Part shown: one piece after another, positions 51,848-60,728 of the stretch | How the letters are laid out: each line of letters begins with the position of its first letter | Numbering within the stretch: the first letter of the stretch is position 1 | Assembly: GCA_047602905.1 (NCBI GenBank) | Contig: JBLKOP010000002.1 | Location: 82,874 to 146,873 of the forward strand | Length of the DNA: 64,000 bases | Direction of reading: 5' to 3' | From: SKIA01 sp047602905 | GTDB lineage: Archaea > Nanobdellota > Nanobdellia > Woesearchaeales > SKIA01 | Translations under genes and position numbers: made by a program | Notes under the pieces: generated by a model | Told to the model about the DNA's origin: nothing | Database searches by the model: none | The model's input: the letters and a program-made list of their open reading frames with translations, nothing else

Positions 51848-52623
51848 TTGAAGTGTCCTCGAAGCTTCTTTGCTTGTTTCTGAGCTATCTTGATGATCTC
51901 ATCAATCTCATCCACGCTAAGAGGAGCTGCTCCTCCTTTTTGTAGAGCACAAGGAGTTCCGTCCTCAAGCACTCCTACGGTGAGTCGTGCGTCATAGAAC
52001 TTCTCCTCTGCTTCTGTAGGGTCTACTAAGAGCATGTCTTTGTACTTGAATACCGTCACAGCTATTGGCTCGTGATTCATTGGTATAGGGTTTTTACTAA
52101 GCTTCTCAAGCTGAGGGTTTGCGTCCTTATCAAGTTCTGGCATTTTCGCGTCTTGCAGAGCTGCTAGTGCTGCCATTGCTCCTAGGTCAATCATGTTTCC
52201 ATCATACGCTATTGGGCTGATGTCTACCATGACCATCCATATCTTCTCGCCTGATTTTATGCATAGCTTCTTGGTATCAATGCTTTTGCTTTCTCGAATC
52301 GTTCGGTCAATGACTCGTGCCGGCTCGATACTTTCCATTCCTGGTCTTCCTCCTTCGAACTGGCGGCTACTCATAGCAAGCATTTCTGCACTTACCATAA
52401 GGCTTCCTTCGTCAGGGCTGTCAGGATACGGTGTTCCTACATCTACTTTTACTCCTGCGATGATCTCTGCTTCTCCTGCTACTAGTCGTGCGCTTCCGTG
52501 AGCGGTGCTACTAACTCCTTTCTCAATAGTTATTTCTCTAAACTCAAGAAGTTCTCGTCCGTCTGTGCGGATGTTTTGTGCAAGTGCTTCTTCAAGGTGT
52601 TCTTTCTGGCTTGTTTTACTCAT
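51844..52623 (-). CDS. rrp42: Exosome subunit Rrp42
   Basis: 259-aa RNase PH-fold subunit without catalytic residues in known homologues. Starts KEHLEEALAQNIRTDGRELLEFR; contains GSARLVAGEAEIIAGVKVDVG and KIWMVMVDISPIAYDGN. Pairs with Rrp41 to build the hexameric ring. ATGA overlap with rrp41. Confidence 0.95.
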   Translation of the reverse strand: MSKTSQKEHLEEALAQNIRTDGRELLEFREITIEKGVSSTAHGSARLVAGEAEIIAGVKVDVGTPYPDSPDEGSLMVSAEMLAMSSRQFEGGRPGMESIEPARVIDRTIRESKSIDTKKLCIKSGEKIWMVMVDISPIAYDGNMIDLGAMAALAALQDAKMPELDKDANPQLEKLSKNPIPMNHEPIAVTVFKYKDMLLVDPTEAEEKFYDARLTVGVLEDGTPCALQKGGAAPLSVDEIDEIIKIAQKQAKKLRGHFK

Positions 52624-53417
52624 TGTTCTTCCTCCTCTTCACTACTCGTGCTTTCTTTGAGTGTATCTCCAAAGCGCTTCTTAAGTAGTTCTTTTGTTTC
52701 TTTGATGCCTGTGATCTTGTTTACGAACTTGTTCTTGACTGCTTCTCGCTGCACTTTAGCGATTGCTTCAATCTCGTCTCGTCCTTTCTTAATCGCTTCT
52801 ACGATGAGCTTCTGGTCTGTTAGTCCGTCCATTTGTAGCAGAGTAATCTCTCCTGTACTAGGAATAACTGCTATTGGTATGTCCGCTACTTCTCCATCAA
52901 AGTGCTCTTCTTCTCCGTCTAAGTCAATAACGATTTCTCCGTCTAGGTGACCTACTGCTACTGCGCTTACGAGGTCTTTCATTTTTATGCCTGCGTCTGC
53001 AAGCGCGATAGCTGCTGCGCAGATACCTGCGCATCTGCTTCCTGCGTCTGTCTCGGTGAATTCGATGTGTACGTCAACTACGGTATTTGGAAAGTCTGTT
53101 AGGTCTACTACAGGGCTTAAAGCGTTCTCTGTTACCATGCTGATCTCTTGGCTTCGCCGGTTTGGTCCTGGGCGTCCTCTGCCTCCTGGTCCGCTGTACG
53201 GGAGCATGTTGTAGTGGCAGCGTAGAATTCCTGTTTTTGGGTCTTGCATGAAGCGTGGGTGTAGTTCTTGTGGTCCGTACACTGCCGCGTATGCGGTGCT
53301 GTCTCCTATGGTGAAGCGTGCGCTTCCGTCTGCTTTAGGAATGATGCCTGCTTCTGCAGTGATTTTTCTTGTTTCATTCCATTTTCTTCCGTCGTGTCTT
53401 GTTAGTGTTTTAGCCAT
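52620..53417 (-). CDS. rrp41: Exosome catalytic subunit Rrp41
   Basis: 265-aa phosphorolytic RNase PH-fold subunit. RHDGRKWNETRKITAEAGII, GSARFTIGDSTAYAAVYGP, RRSQEISM, and the catalytic acidic region DLDGEEEHFDGEVADIPIAV with the active-site Asp residues. C-terminal acidic tail (SSEEEEEQ). Degrades or tails RNA 3' ends. Confidence 0.96.
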   Translation of the reverse strand: MAKTLTRHDGRKWNETRKITAEAGIIPKADGSARFTIGDSTAYAAVYGPQELHPRFMQDPKTGILRCHYNMLPYSGPGGRGRPGPNRRSQEISMVTENALSPVVDLTDFPNTVVDVHIEFTETDAGSRCAGICAAAIALADAGIKMKDLVSAVAVGHLDGEIVIDLDGEEEHFDGEVADIPIAVIPSTGEITLLQMDGLTDQKLIVEAIKKGRDEIEAIAKVQREAVKNKFVNKITGIKETKELLKKRFGDTLKESTSSEEEEEQ

Positions 53418-53418
53418 T

Positions 53419-54120
53419 TTATTCTACCTCTTTACCTGTGAGTTCTTCAAGCAGGCTTTTGATTTCTTCGGTGAGTCCTGGTAAGTGGCTGTTTTTTTCT
53501 ATGAGCCGTATGGTTTGTATTGCAAGCACTTCTTTTGCTGGTGCTCCTTTAATCCATATTACGCCGTTTTGTCCTACTGTTATGTCGCAGTCGCATCCTT
53601 TTTTTAGCATGCGTACCATGCTTCCTCTTGCTCCGATGATTCGAGGGACTTTTTGTGCGTCTACGTGGATGATTGTTCCTCCAGTGAGTTTGTGCAGTCC
53701 TGGTCCTCGAACGCTTACGTCTACGAGGTTTTGACTCGTTACTTGCACTACTTTTGCGCTTACCCAATCATCTAGGGCGAAGTATCTTGTTAGGTCTTCT
53801 CCTCGTTTGATGTACTCGTTAGTTGCTTCTTTTAGTCCAAGTACTGCGTCTACCATTGTGTGTAAGTCTACTCTCCATCCGCTCATGAGCACGTCGCTGA
53901 TTCGTCCAATGACTGTGTCTCCTTTCTTTGGCAGGTATCTTCCTGCAAGTGGTATGGTCTTAATGACTTTTCCGTCTATCTGTACTAGTCCTATTCTGTT
54001 TGCTCGAATAGCGTCGTCTTGTCTGTACGTTCCTTTACTTGGTAGGTACTCTAATCCTGTTGCGAGGATTTCTCCGGGGACGACAACTGCCCGATCTTGT
54101 GTATGTAGTTTTGCTGTCAT
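53419..54120 (-). CDS. rrp4: Exosome RNA-binding subunit Rrp4
   Basis: 233 aa: N-terminal domain, an S1 domain (GDTVIGRISDVLMSGWRVDL) and a KH domain (RIIGARGSMVRMLKKGCDCD). Forms the RNA-entry cap of the exosome. One base separates it from rrp41. Confidence 0.95.
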   Translation of the reverse strand: MTAKLHTQDRAVVVPGEILATGLEYLPSKGTYRQDDAIRANRIGLVQIDGKVIKTIPLAGRYLPKKGDTVIGRISDVLMSGWRVDLHTMVDAVLGLKEATNEYIKRGEDLTRYFALDDWVSAKVVQVTSQNLVDVSVRGPGLHKLTGGTIIHVDAQKVPRIIGARGSMVRMLKKGCDCDITVGQNGVIWIKGAPAKEVLAIQTIRLIEKNSHLPGLTEEIKSLLEELTGKEVE

Positions 54121-54122
54121 AA

Positions 54123-54845
54123 TTATTTTTTCTCTATTTTTGTTATCTCAACTGTTCCGTGGGTTTTACTTGCTAGTTCGTCAACTAAGTCGTTGTATCT
54201 TCCTGCTGGTAACTCCACTTTTGCTGCTAGTGTTCCGTCGTTTAGCCACTGTTCTTGTTGTAGCGTTCCGTACTTGGTGAGTGTCGCGTAGCATTTGCCT
54301 GCGTACTCACTGGGTAGGTGGATGTCTGCTATGAACGTTGTGAAAGTAATGGGTATGATTGGTCGAAGTGCTTTGAGTGCTTCTTGTACGTGGTCTTCTG
54401 CTGTTCTGAACTCGTCTATGCGAAAGCGCGCTTCTTGTAGTGCGTTCTTAATTCTTTCTTGTGGGTGCACAACTCCTGTTTGGGGGTTTATGGCGTTGAT
54501 ATGGATGATGTGTACGAGTTTGTTGCGTTTGTTTTCTCTGATTCGTTCTCGATGCTCTGCGGTGAGTTGTATCTCTCCTTTCTCAAGAATAATTTTTGCG
54601 ATTGCTTCTTTGTTTTCTGTCTCAAAAACGGCTTTCATGTGTTCTTCGCTTGCAAGCTCTCCTTTGTTTGCGTCAGCATAAATTTCTGGTGCTCGCAGTA
54701 CTTCTCGTAACTCAGTGGTTGTTGTTTCTTTGTACTCGACTGCTTTGTCTGGGTCTACGACTACCTCGAAGTTCTCTCCTCCTTTCTTGAGGCGAGCAAC
54801 GTTTAGGCTTACTCGTTCTTTCTCGTACGTGGGTCCTCCTCTCAT
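54123..54845 (-). CDS. Ribosome maturation protein SBDS
   Basis: 240 aa. N-terminal FYSH domain (VSLNVARLKKGGENFEVVVD), the middle helical domain with HIIHINAINPQTGVVHPQER and the C-terminal ferredoxin-like domain (IADIHLPSEYAGKCYATL). By homology releases aIF6 from the large subunit. Embedded in the exosome/proteasome operon as is usual in archaea. Confidence 0.96.
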   Translation of the reverse strand: MRGGPTYEKERVSLNVARLKKGGENFEVVVDPDKAVEYKETTTTELREVLRAPEIYADANKGELASEEHMKAVFETENKEAIAKIILEKGEIQLTAEHRERIRENKRNKLVHIIHINAINPQTGVVHPQERIKNALQEARFRIDEFRTAEDHVQEALKALRPIIPITFTTFIADIHLPSEYAGKCYATLTKYGTLQQEQWLNDGTLAAKVELPAGRYNDLVDELASKTHGTVEITKIEKK

Positions 54846-55549
54846 AAGTGTTTTTTTAGTTCTTCATCTGTAAGAAACGTTGATTCCATGTTGTTGCTTA
54901 CTAGCGCGCAGTCTACTCGGTCTACGCTTAGGTCTTCTCCTAGTACGGTTTTAAGCACTTCAAACGCGAGCGCTACTCCTTGCTGTAAACTCATGTTATC
55001 TTTGTGTTTTTCTTTTAGTAATTGCATTGCTTCTTCTGCTTTTTCTCCTAGCGCGCATGCTTTGTATTGGTGGTATACTCCTACGGGGTCTGTGCTGTAG
55101 AGTTTTACTCCGTCTTTATCTACTCCTGCTATGAGCATGGCTACTCCAAAGGGTCTCCAGCCTCCTCCTTGTGTTGTTTGTTGCATTAAGCTGCTGAGGT
55201 CTCGTACTATGCTGATAACGTCTGTTGGGCTGTCAAAAGTTACTTTGTGTTGTTGTGCTCGTACTTGTGCTCGCTCCACGAGTACTCGTGCGTCCGGGAT
55301 TATTCCGCTCGCAGTTGCTATGATGTGGTCGTCTATTGCAAAGATTTTTTCTACTGAGCTGCTAATTATTAAGTCGTCGTGTACTCGTTTGTCTGTGAGT
55401 AGGACTGCTCCTTCTTTGGTGCTTATTCCTATTGCTGTGCTTCCTTGCTTAACGGTTTTTTTTGCGTACTCTACTTGTAGTAGTCGCCCGTCTGGCGAGA
55501 ACATTGTGATTGCCCGGTCGTATCCCATCATTTGGTGTTGTGTTTGCAT
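54842..55549 (-). CDS. psmA: Proteasome subunit alpha
   Basis: 235 aa. Starts MGYDRAITMFSPDGRLLQVE and YAKKTVKQGSTAIGI, the alpha-type signature, then KIFAIDDHIIATASGIIPDA. It forms the gating rings of the 20S proteasome. No classical beta subunit gene is present in this window. ATGA overlap with SBDS. Confidence 0.96.
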   Translation of the reverse strand: MQTQHQMMGYDRAITMFSPDGRLLQVEYAKKTVKQGSTAIGISTKEGAVLLTDKRVHDDLIISSSVEKIFAIDDHIIATASGIIPDARVLVERAQVRAQQHKVTFDSPTDVISIVRDLSSLMQQTTQGGGWRPFGVAMLIAGVDKDGVKLYSTDPVGVYHQYKACALGEKAEEAMQLLKEKHKDNMSLQQGVALAFEVLKTVLGEDLSVDRVDCALVSNNMESTFLTDEELKKHL

Positions 55550-55556
55550 CGTGATT

Positions 55557-55838
55557 TTATTGTTTGAGAAGTTTTCTTACTCCTTGTAGTGTTCCACTTG
55601 TTTTTATGCTTTTTTTGTTGCTAAAAACCAGTGCTGCTTTGAGCTCGTCTACGCTGTTGTGTGCTACGCGAAGAATACTTTTTTGTTCTCTTTGCTCTAC
55701 AGGTATTATTCCTGCTTTTGCTGCTCCGTGTATTCCAAAGAGTTCTTTGTGCTTTTGTTGTACTTCCTCGTCTCCTGCTGGTTCGTATAGGATGTACCTT
55801 TTGCGTTCTTTGAGTGTGTTTTGAAACGGTGCTGTCAT
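55557..55838 (-). CDS. rnp2: RNase P protein subunit Pop5 (Rnp2), short
   Basis: 93 aa. NTLKERKRYILYEP opens as in Pop5; IIPVEQREQKSILRVAHNSVDELKAAL matches its RNA-binding beta sheet and helix. Normal archaeal Pop5 has about 110-130 aa, so one strand or helix is lost. Protein cofactor of RNase P for tRNA 5' maturation. Position upstream of psmA supports it. Confidence 0.82.
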   Translation of the reverse strand: MTAPFQNTLKERKRYILYEPAGDEEVQQKHKELFGIHGAAKAGIIPVEQREQKSILRVAHNSVDELKAALVFSNKKSIKTSGTLQGVRKLLKQ

Positions 55839-55949
55839 TGAGAATTGCTTGTTTTCCTCTGCTTTTTTTCTTCTCGTTAATCCCGAAGAAACACTTCTGC
55901 ACTTAAAAAGGTTGTTGTGCGTGTTTTTTTTCTTCCTAAACGCTTCTTT

Positions 55950-57260
55950 TTAGAGGTGTTCTTGTATGAACGTCTCTACTTCTTCTTTTATTCGTGTGTA
56001 TTCTTCTTGGTTTTGTGCTTCCCACGTAAAGCGCAGTAGTGGTTCGGTGTTTGATTTGCGAATAGAAAGCCACCAACTGGGTGTTTGTATGAATACTCCG
56101 TCTAGCTCGTCTACTTCTCCTTGTTTGCTAAACGTTTCTTTTGCTGCTTGCAGTGTTGCTTCTGGGTCTTGTACGCGGTAGTTTTGCTCGTTACTTCCTA
56201 GATACGCTTCTCGTATTGGAGTGATTGCTTCGTGTAGGTTTGTGTACTCTGCTAGTACTCGTAGTAAGCAGTACAGCGGCGCTTCTGCTCCGTGAAATTC
56301 TTTAAACATGATGTGTCCGCTCTTCTCTCCTCCTAATTCAAGATTGTGTTCTCTCATTGCTCGTTGCACGTTAGCGCTTCCTACCGCTACTCGGTGGTAT
56401 GTGTGGTTGTGTTGTTTGCAAGCTTCTTTTACTGCGTTGCTGCAGTTAAGTGTTGCTGCTACTCCGCTGTTTGCAGGAAGTTTTTGTGTGAGAAGAGTAA
56501 GTAAGAAGTCTGCTTCTACTACTTCTCCTTTCTCATCTATAAGTACGAGTCTGTCCGCGTCTGCGTCTAGTACGCAGCCTACGCAGTTGTTCATCGCGCA
56601 GTAATCTCTGGCTGCTTCTGTGGCTGTTGGTTCTAGAGGGTTTGGTTCGTGCTCGCTAAAAGAAGGGTCTTCTTGGTCGTTGTATAGTGTGAAGTTGTAC
56701 GCTCCTGTTGCTGCGAGTGCGCGTACTTCTTTGCATGCTGATCCTGCGCTAGGATCTAAGAACACTTCTTTTTCGCTGCTACTAAGTGCTAATCGTACGT
56801 TGGTAATGTATTCTTCTGTGTAATCTTTTGTTTGTAGTGTTCCTGGAGTTGTTTGTACGGGTTTGTCTAGGTACGTTTTTAGTTCGTGCATGCCGTCTGC
56901 TTGTGCGTATGGTTTTGCTTGTTCAAGATAGAATTTGAATCCGTTATACTCTTTTGGGTTGTGACTGGCTGTTATCATAATTCCTGCTGGTAGGTTGTTG
57001 TTTGCTACTATCCATTTGAGTTGTGCAGTGCTTGTTACTCCTGCGTCTATCACGTTGCAGCCTGCGTCAAGAAGTCCTTGTATTGTTTGTTGTGCGAGTT
57101 CAGGACTGTTTTTGCGTACGTCTCTGCTTACTACGCATGTCTGTAGTTGTTGGTGTTGTGCGTACGCGTTTCCTATGGCGTAGGCGAGTTCTTCTGTGAT
57201 TTCTTCTCCGCTGATTCCGCGGATATCGTAGCTTTTGAATATGTTGTCGACGTTTTTCAT
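55950..57260 (-). CDS. Phosphomannomutase/phosphoglucomutase
   Basis: 436 aa from ATG 57260 (MKNVDNIFKSYDIRGISG; longer upstream reading is not family-like and crosses the next gene). Motifs: GIMITASHNPKEYNGFKFY (phosphoserine loop), DADADRLVLIDEKG (Mg2+ loop), GGEKSGHIMF (sugar loop) and RKSNTEPLLRFTWEA (phosphate-binding). Interconverts hexose 1- and 6-phosphates for sugar-nucleotide synthesis. Coupled by 4-base overlap to the nucleotidyltransferase fusion, probably the same pathway. Confidence 0.95.
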   Translation of the reverse strand: MKNVDNIFKSYDIRGISGEEITEELAYAIGNAYAQHQQLQTCVVSRDVRKNSPELAQQTIQGLLDAGCNVIDAGVTSTAQLKWIVANNNLPAGIMITASHNPKEYNGFKFYLEQAKPYAQADGMHELKTYLDKPVQTTPGTLQTKDYTEEYITNVRLALSSSEKEVFLDPSAGSACKEVRALAATGAYNFTLYNDQEDPSFSEHEPNPLEPTATEAARDYCAMNNCVGCVLDADADRLVLIDEKGEVVEADFLLTLLTQKLPANSGVAATLNCSNAVKEACKQHNHTYHRVAVGSANVQRAMREHNLELGGEKSGHIMFKEFHGAEAPLYCLLRVLAEYTNLHEAITPIREAYLGSNEQNYRVQDPEATLQAAKETFSKQGEVDELDGVFIQTPSWWLSIRKSNTEPLLRFTWEAQNQEEYTRIKEEVETFIQEHL

Positions 57261-58003
57261 AAGTGCTTGTATTCTCCTGAGAACGGGTATCCGTAGAGGT
57301 TGTCTGTTTGTGTGAGTTTGGGAAAGAGGTCTGTTTCTAGGGTTGCGTACCCTTCTGGTATGAGTTCTAGTGCTTCTGGTTGCATGATGTAGCATCCTGC
57401 GCTGATGAGGTTGCTGGGCGCTTTTTGGCTTGGTTTTTCTATGAACGTAATGATTTTGTTTCCGTTTAGTAGCGCTACTCCGTATTTTTCTGGGTTGTTT
57501 GTTGTTGTTAGTGCTATGCTGCATAGCCCTGCGTGGCTTGTGTGAAAGGCGTACATGTCTTGTAGGGAGAGTTCTTTGTAGTCGTCTGCGTTGAGTACAA
57601 GAAAGCTTGTTTCTATGTAGGGGCTTGCTAGGTGTAGTGCTCCTGCTGTTCCTAGTGGAGTTGTTTCTGTGAGGTAGCGTATTTCTTCGTATTCGGGTAT
57701 TGTTTCTTGGAGTTGTTGGGGTTTGCTGGTGATGATGTAGATGTTTTGTACTCCTGCTTGTAGGAGTAGTTCTATGTTGTGTTGGAGTATTGGTTGTTCT
57801 TTGTGTTTGCTGAGTACTCGTTGTATTTGTGTTTCTCTGCTTCCTGCAAGGATTATTGCTGTTTCTGGTATGCTTCCTCGTAGCGCTTCTCGCAGCAGTA
57901 GTTCTACTGCGTGGCTTCGGTTGCGAATAGTGTTTTGGTCTACTCGAGCGTCTACTTGTCGTAGTACTGATGCTTCTATGGTTAAGGTCACTCGCTCTTT
58001 CAT
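57257..58003 (-). CDS. Ribbon-helix-helix domain fused to a sugar nucleotidyltransferase-like domain
   Basis: 248 aa. Residues 1-45 are a CopG-type ribbon-helix-helix (ERVTLTIEASVLRQVDARVD, then NRSHAVELLLREAL). From residue about 48 a Rossmann-like nucleotidyltransferase domain begins (AIILAGSRETQIQRVL), with NIELLLQAGVQNIYIITS, LVLNADDYKE (as in LxxxDD of GlmU/RmlA types) and VALLNGNKIITFIEKP. The glycine-rich GxGTRL loop of the active family is altered, so catalysis is uncertain. A regulator sensing a sugar nucleotide is possible. Confidence 0.72.
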   Translation of the reverse strand: MKERVTLTIEASVLRQVDARVDQNTIRNRSHAVELLLREALRGSIPETAIILAGSRETQIQRVLSKHKEQPILQHNIELLLQAGVQNIYIITSKPQQLQETIPEYEEIRYLTETTPLGTAGALHLASPYIETSFLVLNADDYKELSLQDMYAFHTSHAGLCSIALTTTNNPEKYGVALLNGNKIITFIEKPSQKAPSNLISAGCYIMQPEALELIPEGYATLETDLFPKLTQTDNLYGYPFSGEYKHL

Positions 58004-58028
58004 ACCTTATCGTATTTCGCTTGTTGTT

Positions 58029-59291
58029 TTAAGTATTTCGTAACTCTGCTCGTATATCGTCTCGTGTACAGCTCGTTACGAGCACTTCTTGTGTGGTTGC
58101 TAGGAGGTCTTTGTTTGTTTGTACAATGACTGGTATGTAGTTGTTACTTCGTCCTACGTAGCTATAAGGGTTTTTTTCTACGAAACGAGCAAGTATTGTT
58201 TCTCCTACGTACTTTTTTCGTTGCTGTGTAAAGAGTTCGCTCTCAAAGAGGTCTGTTACTTCTTTGCTTCGTTGTTTTTTTATTTCGCTTGGGAGTTGTT
58301 TGAGTTCTGCTGCTTTTGTGTCTGGGCGCGCGTAGAACTTACTAATGTTGATTACGGGAAAGCGCAGTTCTTTGATGAGTTGTAGGGTTGCTTGGTGGTC
58401 TTCTTGGGTTTCTGTTGGGTAGCCGCAGATAATGTCTGTTGCTATGGTTATTTCCGGTATTTCTTCTCGAAAGCGTTTGACTATGTGTCTGATGTCCTCA
58501 GCGCTGCAGCGTCTTCCCATGTGTTTGAGTACTGCGTCACTGCCGCTTTGTATGGGTAGGTGTAGGAACTTGTAGATTTTTGGGTGTTTATACGCTTGTA
58601 TGAGTGCTTCTAAGTGAACCTTCGTCCAGTCAGGATTTGTCATTCCAAAGCGTATCATGAAGTCTCCTTCTAAATTGGCTATTCTTGTTAGGAGTTCTGC
58701 GCAGTTCGTTTGTATGTCCATCCCGTACGCTCCGTTGTCTTGGCTGGTTAGCCAGAGTTCTTGTACTCCTTGTGCTATTGCTTCTTCGCACTGTTTTTGT
58801 ATGTCCATTGGTCGGTAGCTAGTTAGGTTTCCTCGTGCTTGTTTTGTCTTACAGTACGTGCACACGGAGAGGCATCCTGCGCATATAGGAACTATTTCTA
58901 CAAGTGGGTTGAGTCGTTTTTTTGGGAGGTTGAGGCGTCCTTCGTCTTGTGCTTCTAAGAAGTGTATCTTGTTTCCTCTTGCTGCGTGCTCGACTATCTC
59001 TGCTGTTTGTTGTAGGTTTTCTGTTCCAAGTAATGGGTAGTCTTTTAGGAGTCCTTGCTTGTCTGCTTGTGGGATGCAGCCGGCTATGACTACGGGTTTT
59101 TGTTGTTTTTTGAGCTTGCTTAAAAACTTGTCTTGAGAGGGGTCTTTTACGGTGCACGTGTTGTAGATGATCACGTCTGCTTGTGTTTCTTTCTCTACTA
59201 TTTCGTGACCTGCTGCTTGCAAGTTTCCCATCATCGTCTCGCTATCTGCGTGATTCAGGCTGCAGCCGTAGGTTTTGATATGTACTTTCAT
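58029..59291 (-). CDS. tRNA methylthiotransferase, MiaB/CDKAL1 (e-MtaB) type
   Basis: 420 aa. N-terminal UPF0004 domain with Cys in KTYGCSLNHAD, IYNTCTVKD and VIAGCIPQ; radical SAM motif CLSVCTYC (CxxxCxxC) in the middle; C-terminal TRAM domain (KKYVGETILARFVEKNPYSY). By family it adds a methylthio group to ct6A/t6A37 of tRNA, linking it functionally to Pcc1/KEOPS at 18695. Confidence 0.92.
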   Translation of the reverse strand: MKVHIKTYGCSLNHADSETMMGNLQAAGHEIVEKETQADVIIYNTCTVKDPSQDKFLSKLKKQQKPVVIAGCIPQADKQGLLKDYPLLGTENLQQTAEIVEHAARGNKIHFLEAQDEGRLNLPKKRLNPLVEIVPICAGCLSVCTYCKTKQARGNLTSYRPMDIQKQCEEAIAQGVQELWLTSQDNGAYGMDIQTNCAELLTRIANLEGDFMIRFGMTNPDWTKVHLEALIQAYKHPKIYKFLHLPIQSGSDAVLKHMGRRCSAEDIRHIVKRFREEIPEITIATDIICGYPTETQEDHQATLQLIKELRFPVINISKFYARPDTKAAELKQLPSEIKKQRSKEVTDLFESELFTQQRKKYVGETILARFVEKNPYSYVGRSNNYIPVIVQTNKDLLATTQEVLVTSCTRDDIRAELRNT

Positions 59292-59365
59292 ATGTTTTCG
59301 TACCTACCGAAAAAGAGCAACCTTTATAAATATCTGTGTGGGTGTTGTTCTTAGGAGAGCCCCTA

Positions 59366-59764
59366 ATGGTACGAAAACTATTTTCAAGCATAAAGAAACA
59401 ATTTGATGTGTCTTCACAAGACGTCGTTGGCGTTGAGGAGCAGTACGTAGAGCTTTCTTCTGTTGGCAGCAGGCAAAGTGCGAACTCAAAAATTATTGTT
59501 CGTCCATTCGTCTTAGAAGATTTCTCTGACGTTAAAGCTATTGTTGATGTCATGCGAGAAGGATACACTATCGCTCTTGTTAACATCGCTCCTTTAAAAG
59601 AGAAGGACGTTGTTGAGCTAAAGCGCGCTATTAACAAACTCAAAAAGACTGTTGATGCAGTTGATGGGGATATCGCTGGTTTTAGTGATGATTACATCAT
59701 CGTCGCTCCTAGCTACGCAGAGATTTATCGTGCTTCTGCTGCTGGGGATGAAGATTTCGAATAA
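59366..59764 (+). CDS. sepF: SepF-like cell-division protein
   Basis: 132 aa from ATG 59366 (MVRKLFSSIKKQFDV, an amphipathic membrane-binding start). The SepF core is visible: KIIVRPFVLEDFSDVKAIVDVM, REGYTIALVNIAPLKEKD, then VDAVDGDIAGFSDDYIIVAP. It anchors FtsZ to the membrane in archaea. No ftsZ is nearby in the window. Confidence 0.92.
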   Translation: MVRKLFSSIKKQFDVSSQDVVGVEEQYVELSSVGSRQSANSKIIVRPFVLEDFSDVKAIVDVMREGYTIALVNIAPLKEKDVVELKRAINKLKKTVDAVDGDIAGFSDDYIIVAPSYAEIYRASAAGDEDFE

Positions 59765-59825
59765 ATTTTTTTTCTTAACTTTTTTTTCCACAACGCATTT
59801 AAACACAAGTCTCTGTGTTAATACT

Positions 59826-60335
59826 ATGAGTTCAGACGTTGAGGTTTTAGAAGGAGAAAGATGCCCTATTTGTATGAAGGAAACGCTTACTTTGCGCGAG
59901 CAATCAATGGATATACCGTATTTTGGTCTCACGCATATCTTTAGTATGGATTGCTCTAATTGCGGGTATCGCGTTGCTGATGTGGAGAGTGATGAGCAAA
60001 GAAAGCCTGTTAAGCAATCGTTTACTATTGAGTCAGAAGCTGATTTGTCTGTGCGTGTTATTAAGAGTTCTTCTGCTACTATTAAGATTCCTCGTATGGT
60101 CTCTATTGAGGGTGGACAAACAGATAGTGAGGGGTACATAACAAATATTGAGGGCTTGCTGAATCGTTTTAAAGCGGTTCTCGAGGAGCTTAAGCAAGAT
60201 GATGATAAAGCGGTTGCGAAGAAAGCAAAGAATCATTTGAAGCGTTTACAGAAGGTCTTGTGGGGTCAGGAGTCCTTAACAATTACTCTTGAGGATAAGA
60301 CTGGTAACTCAATGATCGTTACTGATAAAGAATAA
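59826..60335 (+). CDS. ZPR1-type zinc finger protein
   Basis: 169 aa from ATG 59826. One C4 zinc finger CPICMKETL ... CSNCGYR, then the single ZPR1 domain with the pattern DLSVRVIKSSSATIKIPRMV and EGYITNIEGLLNRF. Archaeal ZPR1 proteins have a single domain and unknown roles; in eukaryotes ZPR1 helps fold EF-1A, whose gene lies 0.7 kb away. Confidence 0.9.
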   Translation: MSSDVEVLEGERCPICMKETLTLREQSMDIPYFGLTHIFSMDCSNCGYRVADVESDEQRKPVKQSFTIESEADLSVRVIKSSSATIKIPRMVSIEGGQTDSEGYITNIEGLLNRFKAVLEELKQDDDKAVAKKAKNHLKRLQKVLWGQESLTITLEDKTGNSMIVTDKE

Positions 60336-60337
60336 GT

Positions 60338-60360
60338 AGAAAAAAAATATTTTATTTTTG
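60338..60360. terminator. T-rich bidirectional terminator
   Basis: A8-TATTTTATTTTT between the convergent zpr1 and cold-shock genes; reads T-rich on both strands. Confidence 0.5.
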
Positions 60361-60367
60361 TTTGTAT

Positions 60368-60604
60368 TTATGCTGCTTCGTCTAGTGATGCTAAGCCTTC
60401 ATCAGATTCACTTGCTGCTTGCTTAACATTTACTGCTCGAGGTCCTCGGTCGCTTTCTTCTGCGTCAAAGGTTACTTTGTCGTTCTCATCTGGAACAAAC
60501 CCGTCCTCAATTGCACTGCTGTGCATAAAATACTCTTTGTTGTCTTCGCCGGCTATAAAGCCAAATTCTTTTGTTCTGTTATAGAACTTTACTGTACCTT
60601 TCAT
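60368..60604 (-). CDS. csp: Cold-shock domain protein (CspA family)
   Basis: 78 aa: MKGTVKFYNRTKEFGFIAGE (RNP1), KEYFMHSSAIED (RNP2) and VTFDAEESDRGPRAVNVK, the single-stranded nucleic-acid-binding barrel, followed by an acidic/Ala tail unusual for short bacterial Csps. RNA chaperone. Csp genes are patchy in archaea, so a bacterial origin is likely. Confidence 0.94.
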   Translation of the reverse strand: MKGTVKFYNRTKEFGFIAGEDNKEYFMHSSAIEDGFVPDENDKVTFDAEESDRGPRAVNVKQAASESDEGLASLDEAA

Positions 60605-60693
60605 ACTAATTGTTTTCCGAACAATGTTTACTAAAAAACGTTGTTACTACAGCTAGAGATGAGTTGTTTAGTTATAAGTGTATGGGTAACTTA

Positions 60694-60721
60694 AAGAAAA
60701 GAAAAAAATATTTTTTTTTTT
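60694..60721 (-). terminator. T-rich terminator after rps10
   Basis: Reverse-strand reading A-run, TATTTTTTTCTTTTC directly downstream of rps10. It ends the EF-2/EF-1A/S10 transcription unit and has the same pattern as five other sites in the window. Confidence 0.6.
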
Positions 60722-60728
60722 GCATCAA

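Noticed and set aside
55950..57524. Extended N-terminus of the phosphomutase to 57524
   Set aside because: The extra 88 residues are Arg/Thr/His-rich shadow sequence from the overlapping nucleotidyltransferase gene; the family start is at 57260.
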